Origin: Anagrus nilaparvatae
Lineage: Eukaryota; Arthropoda; Insecta; Hymenoptera; Mymaridae
Reading direction: 5' to 3'
Assembly (NCBI GenBank): GCA_022575985.1
Contig: JAKSXM010000007.1
Span: forward strand, 1,924,501 to 1,988,500
Length of the DNA stretch: 64,000 nt
Below, in pieces: positions 10,760 through 22,707 of this stretch (positions are counted from its first letter, which is position 1; each line of letters opens with the position of its first letter). The translations under genes and the position numbers were made by a program. Below the pieces are notes generated by a model. That model did not search any database, had not been told where the DNA came from, and saw only the letters and a list, made by a program, of their open reading frames with translations.

Positions 10760-12270
10760 ATGCCAAAGTGTAAAAGAGCAGGCTGTGGTACAAATGTTGT
10801 AAAAGATTCTGTATCTCATTTTGTGTGTTCTGCTACAGGTGGTTGTGGGAAAAATTTTCACTTAAGCTGTGCCCGCTTGCATGTTCAATCAATTGCTTCT
10901 GCACCTTGCTGTCGTGCTGCAATTAAGTCTCTTGATACAAAATCAGGTCCATCGAGTACGAGTATTGCTCTTGATCAAAATAGGCCTTTATTAAATTGCA
11001 GTACCTACCTCTCAGATGAATCAATTTTAAATATTTCAAATACTCAAATTCAAACAAGTTCTCCAACTCAAAATTTAATAATGAACACTCAGCCATCCCA
11101 ACAACCGCAAATCTCTGATCAATTAATTTCAATAACTACAGACAATATACTGACTGTAGCACCTATTACAAATATTTATACTACTATTTCTACTTTTACA
11201 ACTACAACTGTTTCTACTCCATTGCCTGTTATATCGCATAATCTTACTTCTCAAAGCACCAATGCTATACTGTCTACTTCTCTCTCTCTAATAATAATAT
11301 ACAGCAATCAAATAATCATATGCAAATTGATCAAACGGTTATACAAGCTGATAATAGTAATAAAATACAAAATGTTACTGAAAAGAATGTTAGAACAATT
11401 AAACCTCTTGGTCCGCCGATAATGTTTCCAATTACTGACCAGATACCATCTACTAATATTTCTGATCTCTTGATGAACTCTGAGCAAAATACGCATGATT
11501 CATGGAATACATTAAGTACTGATGATAAATTATCTAAGATAATGCAGGGCATTACAACTGTGCAATCAACATTACAAAATTTCCAGTCAAACTTTAATGT
11601 AATGGTCCAAAAATGCTCACAACTAGAAAATGAAACTCGTCTAAATCGTCAATACATTACAGAAATAAATACTGAAATAACTGCTATAGATAAGGTGGCT
11701 ACTGTCGCTTATAATGGAGTCAAAGTGACAGAAATTGATGTGCAAAAAATTCACTCCACACTAGCTACATCGGATACACAATTTTTTGGTCGTGAGACTG
11801 TCTTAAGTGGGATACCAGTACACTGCCAGCTTGAAAATGGGGAACTAGCTTATAGATTTTTAGTGGCCATCAATGCTCAACATCTTGCATCACATATAAC
11901 AGATGTTAGAGAATTAAAGACCAAAAATCAAAATCAAGATGAACAACAGTACTACAAGTTGGTAATTAAGTTCTCTTCTTTTCAAGTACGTAAAGATATA
12001 ATGATCTACAAACGTAGGCGAGGTAAGGTTATTTTTCAAGATCTTTTTCCACCAAATATTGTTCCACCTGATGCTACGAAAATACTATATTTCAATGATC
12101 TTCTACCAACTGATTTGTATAGTCGTTATACTCGTATAGTTAAATTTTTTAAAGATACTAGAGAAGTTTCCATATTTTGTAATGAAGGGCAAATATTTTT
12201 CCGTAGAAACCGCGAACCCGCAATTCATATACCAAATGATTTTGATTTAAATTTATTAAATACTTTATAG
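10760..12270 (+). pseudogene. LINE ORF1 (PHD-like zinc finger, coiled-coil), frameshifted
   Basis: The N-terminal 55 residues carry a Cys/His cluster of PHD type: MPKCKRAGCG, FVCSATGGCGKNFHLSCARL and APCC. A long S/T/N/Q-rich linker follows, then (about 11540-11770) a helical stretch rich in Q, N, E and T, then a basic region with KDIMIYKRRRGK and FKDTREVSIFCNEGQIFFRR that probably binds nucleic acid. The frame breaks near 11280-11290 at a TCTCTCTC run, a likely slippage site; the second half continues in another frame to the stop at 12268. ORF1 proteins of this kind coat LINE RNA. Confidence 0.8.
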
Positions 12271-12318
12271 CATAATATTAACTTAACCAATAAATCTACA
12301 TCCTTACCAAATAATAGT

Positions 12319-15216
12319 ATGATGGCTTCAGATTTTTTACTAAAAATATTTTTTACAAATGTAAATTCTTTAAAATGTGCTGGAAATTTTGCTCTATTAA
12401 ATACTGAGATCGCAAAATTTTCACCATTTATAATCTTACTAACTGAAACGTGGATTAAAGCATATCACGGTTCGGAGCTTTTTTCCATAAAGGATTATAC
12501 GTTAATTAGAGCTGATAGGGTTGTTGAGAAAAAATTAGAGGGTGATCTCACTGGTGGTGGTGGAGTAGCTGCTTACTTTCATAATTCTCTCAATTTTAAA
12601 ATTCTATACATATCACAAACTGATAATATTAATAAGCCAGATTTTATAATAGCTGAAATTTATGTTAATACAACAGTTTTATTGCTTTCAATTGTTTACC
12701 GCTGGCCAGGTGGAAATACCCTTGATGATTTTGGGGGTGTTCTTGGAGACTTTTTGTATATTAAGGAATACACTCACATTCTCATCATGGGTGTCTTGAA
12801 TTATGGTATCTTAATTATGACATCTCAGATGATGAAAAGGGCCTTCCGCTCATAGAATTCTCGCAAGATCTCGGAATATACACATTCTGTTAATGAAAGC
12901 AAATCAAAAATTGATATTGTACTGACTAAAACTCTTTCTCATATACTAGATTGGAAACTTTTTCCAATACCACTTTTTGCAGGTCATCACCCAATATGCT
13001 TTGCATACAAATTTGAAAAAACACCACCTGTTTCTCGTTTCAAAATTACGCGTTCGTTCAAAAAATGTGATTTCAATAAATTAAATTTAGATTTGACGCG
13101 CATTATACCAACACTCTATCAATCTAATATTACTGAGTCATCAACTATTACGGAAAATTTTCTAACCTCGTGCAATAACATACTCAATAAACATGCTCCT
13201 GAGTATAGAAATACAATAAAAAAACCAAAGACTTTTGAATTGGATATTGACTTAAAAAATCAATTCAAAATACGTGATAGTTTTTATAAAAAGTTCATTA
13301 AAACCCAAGATGATAAATATTTAAAAATGTACCGTAATATGCGTGCTGAACTTAAATTAGAGGTTAGAAAACGTAAGGATGAATTCATAAAACGTGGTTT
13401 AGAAAACCCAAGAGATTCTTCCACTCTATGGCGAATTTTTGACTCCCTTGGACTCACTTCAACAACCTATAATTCCCCTTTACAATACTTTACTGCTATT
13501 GACCTAAATATTCACTTCTCTAAAATAAATAAATCCTCACCATCTTGCTTAATACTACCACAATTTTCTCATGATTCCATAGTTACTACTTCTTTCTCAA
13601 TTAATCCTGTAACTTCTGATCAGACATCTAAGACGTTAACCAAAATAATGCCCAAATGCAAAGGCCGTAGTCCGGACGGTTTTAATCTAATACATTATAA
13701 AGTGTCTTTACATGTCTTATCAGATTTTATAACCCACCTTTTTAATACTTCCATTAATACAGCAAAGTTTCCAAATTGCTGGAAGAGAATATTTATTATA
13801 GCTCTCAGCAAAATTCCTCAACCACTATCTACTTCAGACACTCGTCCTGTAGCTAACATGTCTCATCTAGCAAAGGCCCTGGAAAGATTATTAGTTGATC
13901 AGGTTGTAGACTACTTAGAAACTAATAATTTAATAAACTCTAATCAGTCTGGTTATAGGAAAAATTTAGTATGCAGACGGTTTTGTTGAACCTTACTGAT
14001 ACTATACGCCGTGGGATAGAGTTAGGATTAGTCACAATCTTATTGCTCTTTGATTTTTCCAAGGCCTTTGATACTATAGACCATTCTATCTTACTGAGAA
14101 GGTTATACGATCTAGGTTTTACGCATCATACCTTATTGTGGTTACATGACTATTTGCTTTATCGTCAACAAGCAGTAATAGATTCTGATGGTAATCCTAC
14201 AGAATTTATTACAACTAGCTCTGGAGTTCCTCAGAGATCAGTTATTGGTCCCATTTTATTTTTAATTTATATGAACTCTATTTTGGACGAATAAATTCTG
14301 TTACTATGAGCTGTTTGTTGACGATCTGCAAATATATATACAATGTAAGACTTCTTCTCTTAATATGGCTATTGCTAAAGTACAGCAGGATGCCAATGCA
14401 GTAGTAGATTGGACAACAAATAATCACTTAAAATTGAATCCAGATAAAATCAAATCTATAATTTTTGGTACTACATTTCAATTAAGTAAAATCAATGATC
14501 TTGAGGTACCATTTATTACAGTCTCAAACACAAATATTCCATATTCTACGTCAGTGACCAATCTGGGTGTAATTTTAACCCCAACGTTAAATTGGTCTGC
14601 ACAAGTTCTGAAATTGTCAAAATCAGTGCACTACACACTACATCGTCTACGCTTAAAGTCAAGACTATTGTCTTATGAGCTACTAAAATTACTAGTAAAT
14701 TCTCTAATAATTCCATACTTTGATTATTGTTGTCTGGTCTATGATGCCTTGGATGTGACTCTTATGGATAAAATAGAAAGAATATTAAATCTAGCCATAG
14801 GATTCATATTTGGTATTGGTAGATATGAACAAGTATCCATTACACCTTTAAGAAACAAATTGAATTGGCTTACTGCCAAGTCAAGAAGGCAGTACTTCAA
14901 ATTGGTACTTGTCCATAGCTTGATAACTTCCCAAAGACCGCCTTATCTTTCATCAGTTCTTAAACCCCCTGATGAAGAAATCAGGCGTTCTCAACGTAAC
15001 CTACCAGATACCTCATTGTCAGAATTTCTCCCACTAACATTTGCTCTTCCAAGCTTCTATCGAACTGAAACCTATAAGCAATCATTTTTCTATTCAGCCA
15101 TTACAGAGTGGAACAATCTACCATTTACTCTAAAAGCTTATTCTAATCTCGATACTTTTAAGGTTCACTTAATGTCACACTTATTGAGTATTCAAAAAAC
15201 CCCTATTTTGAGCTAA
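12319..15216 (+). pseudogene. LINE ORF2 (AP-like endonuclease and reverse transcriptase), frameshifted
   Basis: Domain order: APE-type endonuclease (FFTNVNSLK, LLTETW, SIVYRWPGG), linker, reverse transcriptase (KCKGRSPDG, DTRPVANMSHLAKALERLL, LFDFSKAFDTIDHSILL, GVPQRSVIGPILFLIYMN, FVDDLQIY), then a C-terminal domain ending SNLDTFKVHLMSHLL. The frame changes near 12800, 12880, 13965 and 14290. The endonuclease GDxN motif reads GVLN, losing a catalytic Asp, and the usual SDH motif reads AGHH. The RT catalytic box is FVDD rather than the usual FADD; both Asp remain. No RNase H follows. Confidence 0.85.
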
Positions 15217-15482
15217 AAATATCTGTCTTTCAACAGTAAATTCTTTATTTTTATTTTTTACTTTTTATATTTTTTTTATCTTTGTTCATTTTTAAATTTA
15301 TATATGCTATATATTATTTTCACTTTATTAAAATTTTAATTAACTTTATTCAAATCTTAAATCAAATCAAATTATTTTTTTATTATTTTATTATATTTTT
15401 TGTAATATGAATATTGTAATATGTACTCTTACTTAAAACTGTATCACATGCGCATCGGCCATGCCTGCGCTATAATATCTTC
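15217..15482 (+). other. LINE 3' UTR
   Basis: AT-rich sequence after the ORF2 stop, ending in a less AT-rich block (CACATGCGCATCGGCCATGC) just before the TAAA tail, a position where LINE 3' UTRs often keep a conserved RT recognition segment. Confidence 0.55.
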
Positions 15483-15505
15483 TTAAATAAATAAATAAAT
15501 AAATA
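15483..15505 (+). repeat. (TAAA)n LINE tail
   Basis: Five to six TAAA units mark the 3' end of the LINE. No convincing target-site duplication was found, because both flanks are simple AT-rich repeats. Confidence 0.75.
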
Positions 15506-15753
15506 CAATAATTATATACATAAAAAATGGTAAATATATATGTAAGTAAAAATAATAATAATAATAAATTTATTAAAGTTTAATTTGGTAAGCAGTTTGG
15601 TAATAGTACGTAAATATAAGTATTGATATATATTATGCTATAGTCAGTAATAATTATTTATTAAATAAGTTATACTAGTAATAACAAGTTAGCGAAATAA
15701 TAGAACATGTAAATTAGATAAGGAAATAATAAAATGAGTGTTTTATTAAGAGT

Positions 15754-16208
15754 ATCACAGTCTAAATCTTATTGAAAGAAAATTTAGTTTAATAGCAAAT
15801 CAAACAAACCCTCTTATTTTCGATATACGAAAAAAACTTCACGAATTTAACTTCAAAAATAATCGTAACACTTCTGTAGAATTTATATGGGTCCCATCTC
15901 ACCAAGGAACTATAGGAAATGAAAAAGTTGACCAAATGGCAAAATCAGCGACTTTAAATGTTCCTATTAAGACTAATATTCCATTTACTGACTTAAGAAA
16001 TTACATAGTTCGTAAAGAAAGGTTAGATTCAAAAGTTCTCTTGGAAGAGTTAGGACTAACTAAAGGTGCCAGTTATTTTGAGCACTTTCATAATTCCTAT
16101 AGTAAACCTTGGTTTCATAATAAAAATCTCAGTCGAGAATTAATTACCACTATTAATAGATGCCGTTCAGGTCACTATAATTTAAATAAATCCTTGCATA
16201 AAATCTAA
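15754..16208 (+). pseudogene. LINE RNase H fragment (I/R1/LOA-type)
   Basis: An open stretch of about 150 codons without a natural start. It carries the C-terminal RNase H signature (FIWVPSHQGTIGNEKVDQMA) with the catalytic His and Asp region, followed by the usual C-terminal segment ending in R-C-R-S-G-H-Y-N-L-N. This is from a different LINE type than the element at 10760, which has no RNase H. It is truncated at both ends and followed by a poly-G run. Confidence 0.8.
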
Positions 16209-16220
16209 ACAATTTAGCGA

Positions 16221-16232
16221 GGGGGGGGGGGG
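16221..16232 (+). repeat. Poly-G tract of 12
   Basis: Twelve consecutive G bases, striking in DNA this AT-rich. It lies 12 bases after the RNase H fragment stop. Confidence 0.9.
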
Positions 16233-16379
16233 AATTTTAGGTTTAGTGAATTAATTGAGAAAAAGATATGTACAAGGCCGAAATATCCTATAGGCACATT
16301 AGGCCAGTGCCTACAGACCCCCACCAAATGTTAAAATTAAAGATATATATTAGTAAAAAGATATATAGACATTTTTTAG

Positions 16380-16775
16380 GGACTATCTTCTGAGAGTAGG
16401 TGGTCGTTTATGCAATGCATTAACAGGTTTCGAAGAAATGCATCCTTTCATACTTACATATCAAATTTGTCCTTATTGATTACTCGTTATATTCACTGTA
16501 TTCAGACTATTCATGGTGGCATTAAACTCACTTTTTCCACTATAAGACATCAATTTTGGATTGCTAATGAACGCAATTTAGTCAAAAAGGTAATAAGAAA
16601 TTGCACAAGATGTATCAGATATAGAGGAAGTACTCTGTATTAAAAAATGGGTAATTTACCAACTTTCAGGTTTATTACAAATACTGAAGCACTACTTATT
16701 CAGGCATCGACTATGCAGGACCTTTTAACATCAAAGCTTCTAAATTTAGAGGTATAAAAACATATAAAAGCGTGA
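16380..16775 (+). pseudogene. BEL/Pao pol fragment: integrase zinc-binding domain and start of core
   Basis: Starts with LRVGGRL, a hallmark of BEL/Pao pol just before integrase. After a frame change and stop near 16487 comes an H-H-C-C finger (HCIQTIHGG ... FWIANERN ... NCTRC), then GIDYAGPFNIK, the first part of the integrase core. It is broken by at least two frame changes. Recognisable pol sequence ends near 16775 and resumes at 18335. No LTRs were found. Confidence 0.8.
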
Positions 16776-17345
16776 ATAAAATGTATTTTGAAAATAATAA
16801 TTCTTGTTTTCCAACAATAGTACATAAATGGTATTTCACTCCGATACATTGAGCGAGATCATCAGTAAGAAACTCAATGTATCTCTCTTATATACCAAAA
16901 TCAGCTAAGGATGTTTTTGATTTCTTATATATTCTTTCAAACATATTTTGCTTGCGAGAATATACTTTGTCAGAAATCATTGAATAACATGAACCACATA
17001 TGTGGTATCAAATGTTATAGCTGAATATAAGTATATTACATTCAAAGCGCCAAATTCATGTTGAATAATAAATAGTAACAACAGATAAAAGCGTGTTTAA
17101 TTATCATGCAATAAATAAATTACGTTACAATCATTAACTTTTACATATAAATGAATATAAATCTTTATTAAAGTTAATACAGTATATACAGTAAATCATA
17201 ATATTTTTACGCGTAACCAGCCGTAACAAAGTAAAAAACAGAAGTGAGAGGGGCTAAAAGACATCAAATAATCGTGGATCCTTTTAATCCCTCTCTATAA
17301 TATTAATTACTAATAATGGGCCCGAAGCGCTGTCGCTTACAAGGG
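16776..17345. other. Unassigned insert within the BEL/Pao remnant
   Basis: About 570 bp with no match to pol. It contains a hairpin with an 11-bp perfect stem (GATACATTGAG at 16843, complement at 16873) and, at its right end, a GC-richer block (GGGCCCGAAGCGCTGTCGC, about 17319) resembling a transposon end. Probably a separate insertion or rearranged DNA. Confidence 0.4.
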
Positions 17346-18334
17346 GAGTTTAATACATTTGGAACACCGAATTACACCAAATGGTTATGAATGAGTTTGT
17401 TATGTTGAAAAAACATGCCGACTACCCTCCGTTCCTTCCAATGGGCCTTTTGAGCCTAGAAATGCAGGGCTCAATGTTATAAAATAGGATTTTTTGGTAA
17501 TTTTCAAAGAAACGCCAAAACCTCGCAAGTTAACCAAAACTCTTCTGGATGGTCTCATTTTTTTGGTTTAAGTATAACCTTTCATACGCCGTAAACCGCA
17601 ATTTATTATCACAAATTCTCTCATCACTATAGCCAATTAACCAAACGGTCATTTTTAGCTAAAAATGACCAATTTTTAAAATGCTGCCAAAATTGTAATT
17701 TCTGACGAAATAGGGGTTTTATAGGTCTGAAAAAATTTGTACAAGCTTCAAATTTCCAAAAATTATTTGCTCGTCTCATTTCCTTGATTCTTTTTTAAGA
17801 AATGGCTCTTCAAAGTTAGCATTAAAAATGAGATTTTTTAAAAAATCGTAAAATTGGAACTGTGACTTCAAATTATCATATCTGGTTAACAAATAATTGC
17901 AAAAGGTAAAATCAAGAAGTTTTGGAAACTTGAACCTTGTACAAATTTTTTCAGACCTATAAAACCCATTTTCGTCAGAAATTACAAATTTGGCAGCATT
18001 TTAAAAATTGGTCATTTTTAGCTAAAAATGACCGTTTGGTTAATTGGCTATAATGATGAGAGAATTAGTGATAATAAATTGCGGTTTACGGCGTATGAAA
18101 GGTGATACTTAAACCAAAAAAATGAGACCATCCAGAAGAGTTTTGGTTCACTGGCGAGGTTTTGGCGTTTCTTTGAAAATTACCAAAAAATCCTATTTTA
18201 AAACATTGAGCCCTGCGTTTCTAGACCCAGAAGGCCCATTGGAAGGAACGGAGGGTAGTCGGCATGTTTTTTCAACATAACAAACTCATCCATAACCATT
18301 TGGTGTAATTCGGTGTTCCAAATGTATTGAACTC
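17346..18334. mobile_element. 989-bp palindromic foldback element
   Basis: The two halves are inverted copies: left end GAGTTTAATACATTTGGAAC, right end complement GAGTTCAATACATTTGGAAC. The symmetry axis is at 17839/17840 within GATTTTTTAAAAAATC. The outer ~350 bp of each arm are nearly identical; the inner ~140 bp have diverged but kept equal length. No ORF. It interrupts the BEL/Pao integrase, so it inserted after that element. A single-arm relative occurs at 52849-53250. A TTAA or TA duplication is not clear at the borders. Confidence 0.85.
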
Positions 18335-18725
18335 TTTGATGGAGCTTCCAAAGAAATTTTTGAACTATTTAGAAAATGTTTTGATCATTTAAAAGAAATT
18401 ATTTATACTTTAAAGTTTGAAAATGTAACTGATACTTTGAAGTTTGATAATGTAAAATGAAATTTTATTCCGCCCTCTGCTCCAAATTTTGGTGGCATAT
18501 AGCAAGCTGCAGTTAAATCAGCTAAACTTCATTTAAAAAAGTTATTAGGAGAACAAGTTCTCACATTTAGTCATATTTACACTTTCTTAAAACAGGTAGA
18601 AGCCTGCTTGAATTCACGTCTTCTTCTGCCATTAAATGATGATATTAGTGACCTGGTTATATTGTCTCCTTTCCAATTAATTGCAAAATCAAAAAATCCG
18701 GCTCGAAGGACCAGAATGATGGTGA
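18335..18725 (+). pseudogene. BEL/Pao pol fragment: integrase core, C-terminal part
   Basis: Resumes at the region normally after NGTNF (FDGASKEIFELF), then FIPPSAPNFGGI with an in-frame stop in place of the expected Trp, QAAVKSAKLHLKKLLGE, and QVEACLNSRLLLPLNDD. This order is diagnostic of the BEL/Pao integrase core. A tandem-like duplication, TACTTTAAAGTTTGAAAATGTAA then TACTTTGAAGTTTGATAATGTAA (with one short spacer), sits at about 18395-18455. Non-functional. Confidence 0.8.
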
Positions 18726-18810
18726 TCAGAGTAATGAACTGTATTTTATAACTAATTAATTTATAAACCAGGAATTGGGGATGTAATAAATAATAAAATA
18801 AATAAACTAA

Positions 18811-19175
18811 AATATACTTATCATTATAAACGATCTCTACGAACTAATGTAATAATAGGATGTAATATTGGGATGTCCGCTCTCGATAGCTCAGTTGGTA
18901 GAGCGTTGGTCCGGCAAACCAAAGGTCGTGGGGTCGAATCCCGCTCGAGACAAATTGATGGACAATTTTTTTCATTCGAAACCACTTTTTTAAGTTAAAT
19001 TATTTATTAATTTATCTTAAAAAATTATTTAACATCAATTAAAAAATTTTTCTAATTTATTTAAAATTGTAAAAAATTTTAAATAAAATTAATGGCATGA
19101 AAATGCCTTATATATCTTTGAAATACAAGATTATTACATTAGTTCGTAGAGATCGTTTATAATGATACGTATATT
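18811..19175. mobile_element. TIR element enclosing a tRNA-like sequence
   Basis: 46-bp inverted repeats at 18811-18856 and 19130-19175 match at 45 of 46 positions; both include CATTATAAACGATCTCTACG on the strand of the left copy. Between them lie the tRNA-like sequence and AT-rich DNA. The 15-base TAAATAAACTAAAAT occurs just left (18799) and 33 bp right (19208) of the element; this may be coincidence. No transposase. Confidence 0.65.
18880..18952 (+). tRNA. tRNA-like sequence, apparent anticodon GGC (Ala), probably pseudogene
   Basis: A full cloverleaf of 73 nt folds: acceptor CTCTCGA/TCGAGAC with a C-C mismatch at 1-72, D arm GCTC-AGTTGGTA-GAGC, anticodon stem TTGGT/ACCAA with loop CCGGCAA, 5-nt variable loop, T stem GTGGG/CCCGC. 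The A box (TAGCTCAGTTGG) and B box (GGGTCGAATCC) are nearly canonical. Odd points: C in place of the invariant U33, G in place of T54, and an anticodon (GGC) rarely used by eukaryotic nuclear tRNA-Ala. Its place between TIRs suggests a captured or tRNA-derived sequence rather than a working tRNA. Confidence 0.6.
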
Positions 19176-22100
19176 GAAAAATAAAGACGAACGTTAAATT
19201 AATTAATTAAATAAACTAAAATGTTTTAGTAGTACAATTAAACTATATTTATTATAAAATTTGTTGCTACTTAAGCAGTTGTCCTAAAACTGGGGCGTTG
19301 TGAACCGCTTGGTAAGGCACACACTTACGTATACACAGATACACGCATACTTATATAATTATGACAATATTATAATATATTATTAATATAGTACATTCTT
19401 TAACATTCGGTAAATACGAGCTAAAATTATTTAAATTGTCAAATTTAATTAATATCACAACAAAAAATTTTCATGAGTTTCAATCAGTTATATAATAAAT
19501 TAAAGTTGTCAAAGAATTAAAGTGCATGAAAAAGCATCAAAAATTGGCTAAATGGCCAAAAAAATATCAAGTGCCAAACTTCATGTTTCCGATAAAATCT
19601 CATGCAGAAAAAATTTCTTAAATTACGCATTTTTTCCCACAAACTAGTTGTAAAATTGCTAGTACGAAATCACGGTTAGTATCCATTTCTGCTTGTCAAA
19701 ATAAGTGCCAAAATGAAGGACTTGTAAGGTTTTGATCTATTAAAACCTTACATTCATGTTCTATTATTTTAAAAGAACGGAATGGTTTTTTTGGAAAATA
19801 AAAGAATGAAAAATTAAATTAAGCTTTTTATTTTTTATTAGCGATAAATAAACTTACATATTTTTTTTACAATAACAAATTAATTATAATTAGTAGCATT
19901 ATTAATTGTCAGAAAATATAAGATCTCTTTCTTCAAAAATTTTTTTTCTTCTCTAACTCTTCTCTATGCTTAGTTAGTTAAATTTAATTTTTTTTATGTT
20001 TTATTATACCTGTTGTTTATTATTTACAAATACAAATACGATCTAAAGAAGAAATTAATTTTTATGTTTTTACTAAATTTATAATTTTTATCACAATTTT
20101 TTTTTTCTTTAATAATTAATGTTAGTTTCTGAAGTATTAAAAAACAGTGCCGAAATTTATGTGTTTCTTCGTTTGATCGTTTAAAGTCAGCATTTTTTTT
20201 TCATTAAATTTTTTAAATGATTTTTTATTTTATAGGTATTGTATTTATTACATAATTTTTTTTTTTTTAATTTTTTTATTTAATTAAAAAATTTTTACAT
20301 TAATTATACCAATATTTTTTCAACATAAATCAAAAATTTTTAATTTATGCTGAATAAATATTGTAAGTATAGTTTCTTTACAGAATAGACTGCTGTTTTT
20401 CCAAAAAAATATGAGCAAAATGTAAAACAGCAATACAATTTCGATTATTTTTTTTGGAAACCCAGAAAACCTTAAGTTTTGGATTAAAAAAAATCTTTTC
20501 TAACGGTACGCAAATAATAATGAAAAATTTTAATGAATAAAAAGAAATAAAATATGTAAATATTAGCCAAGCAGTTATTTCAAAAAATTTGGAGTCTCAA
20601 TAAACGATTAAAATTACAACCCTTTGTACCGAAAAAAATAAGATCCTTAAAACTTTTGATCTTTAGTCTAGTACAAAGATTTTCGTATCTTAGTTTTTGG
20701 CTAATAATTTTTTTTTTCAATTAAGAATCCAAATAATTTTTGAAAATAACTCCCAGGCTATTAAAGATATAACTTATATTCTATAAGAATATTTAATTGA
20801 TATATCTTATTAATTAAATGTACTTAATTTCATAGAATTTCTTAATGTGCGCAAAAATAAAATAATAAACAAAAACTTCGTTGTTTTATATGATTCTTAA
20901 AAAATTATTACTATTACTTTAAAAAAATTAACGATTTAAATTTATAGAAAAAATACAATTAGTGGCACTAAATGAAGAACAAAAGTTAATATTTTTGTGC
21001 CTTTTACAAGTTTTTCTTGATGGCTTTTTCAGCTCCTGTTAATTTAAAATTTATTTCAAGAATCTTCATAAATCTAATTAATTTAGAAATTCACAAATAA
21101 ATAATTTTACCTAATTTTTAAATACCAATCACATTTTTTCAAAATCACAAATATTTTTTTTAATTAACTTGGATTAATTTTTTTAATTTTACAATTTATT
21201 TAAGCTTTCATTGAAGAAAAACTCTATTTAGATGCACTCCTGAAAGCTCCTTGACTGAGTCACCAGCTCATTAATATTATATCGCCCTACATTTAAATAT
21301 AAAAAACGTAACATTTTTTTTTTAAACATACAATTTCAAAAACAAATCGTCCGCAATCAAACACTAAATATATATATATCACATTTTTTATATCATATAT
21401 TTAAAAAAAAAACAATAATCATATTTTTCTACATTAATTAGAATACAAAAATGAAAAAAAAAATTTTCAGACGATTTGTTTTTTTAACATTTTTAATATT
21501 TACACTTAAACATTAAAAATTAATTTACCAGACTTTATAACATGCATAAATTATAGATTTTAGTCTTAAAACGCATATTTTCTTTATGTACAATTAAAAA
21601 TATGCAGAGACATTTTTTCATTGATATTTTTAAGTAAAAATATAAATTTTTTTCATTTTTTTTTTCAGTTTAAATACTGTGATTGGATTTTTATTTTTCT
21701 TCAAAGACACTGGCTTTTTTATTTAAAACAATATTTTGTTATTATTCTACATTTAATAATAAATTCATACATTTATTTACATTTTTTTTTTGTCTAAACA
21801 CTACATAAATTATTAATTTAGATATTTTATTTACACCTTCAATATTATGCTTCCAATTAAATTTAAATAAGCTCTCTAGTCTTTTCCTGACAGCATTTAA
21901 AAAAAAGAATTTTTCCTTCAGATTAATAAAATTTTATAATCTATGGCATTAGAATATTTTTTTACTATAAATCAAAAATTTATTTTTATTATTGATTGAT
22001 TGATACTTTGTATTATAAAATTACTCGACATATTCGCCAATTACAGGCAGTTTCCATGGATTTTTCATATATTTGTAAATTTATAGTTAAATAAATAAGG

Positions 22101-22315
22101 AACTTAAAAAATTTTTTATAATTTTTTATAAATTATTTTTTAAAATTAATATTTTTTGTGTGTATTTTTTAATTTTTATATTAAAAAAAATCATTAAAAA
22201 AAAAGAAATATTATGATAATTTACAATGATAAAAAATTATTTATGTAAAACTACAATTACTAACAAAAAAAGAGAACGAATTTTTTTCTACGTTAACCAT
22301 TAAATATTGTGTAAA
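19176..22315. other. AT-rich intergenic DNA
   Basis: About 3.1 kb with long A and T runs and no credible ORF on either strand. A less AT-rich patch at about 19280-19350 (GGGGCGTTGTGAACCGCTTG, then CACACACTTACG) is unassigned and may be another transposon fragment. Confidence 0.6.
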
Positions 22316-22319
22316 TTAA

Positions 22320-22460
22320 GGGGTGGTATACTTTGCGCTCTTTTAAATATATCGAGATGAGTACTGGATTAAGCTCTACTTAGATTGAAAAATTGTCTGA
22401 GTAAGGCTCATGTTTTTGGCTCTGAGTTAAGTTTTAAAAGATCATAAAGTGTACGACCCC
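22320..22460. mobile_element. TTAA-flanked MITE, 141 bp
   Basis: Left end GGGGTGGTATACTTTGCGCT, right end complement GGGGTCGTACACTTTATGAT, with TCTTTTAAA following in both. TTAA sits directly outside each end (22316-22319 and 22461-22464), the target duplication used by piggyBac-type transposases. No ORF. It lies just 3' of the minus-strand gene. Confidence 0.6.
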
Positions 22461-22614
22461 TTAATCTCAATGCATTAAATAAAATGCATCTTACATTTAT
22501 ATATATTTTTATAATAATAATATTTTTGTATATTTACATTATAAAAACTGTTTTTACTTACAACTAAACACTATTTTTTTTTATTTTTGAACAAATAATT
22601 CTCAGCTTCTTCTG

Positions 22615-22620
22615 TTTATT
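22615..22620 (-). terminator. Polyadenylation signal of the minus-strand fusion gene
   Basis: AATAAA on the minus strand, 88 bases after the stop codon at 22708. Confidence 0.55.
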
Positions 22621-22707
22621 CAGGTAACATAAATTTACCCAATTAATTTAAGCTGCAATATTCTATATTGTCAATTATTTTAAAAAATTAAGTAGCCCTT
22701 AAAACAC

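Larger units (their letters stand above)
10760..15506 (+). mobile_element. CR1/Jockey-group non-LTR retrotransposon, nearly complete, decayed
   Basis: Two ORFs in the usual order (zinc-finger ORF1; endonuclease-reverse transcriptase ORF2), a 3' UTR and a TAAA-repeat tail. The 5' boundary is not defined; the UTR may extend up to several hundred bases upstream. The PHD-like ORF1 finger and lack of an RNase H domain fit CR1-like members. At least five frame breaks show that the copy is dead. The exact clade would need a phylogeny. Confidence 0.85.
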
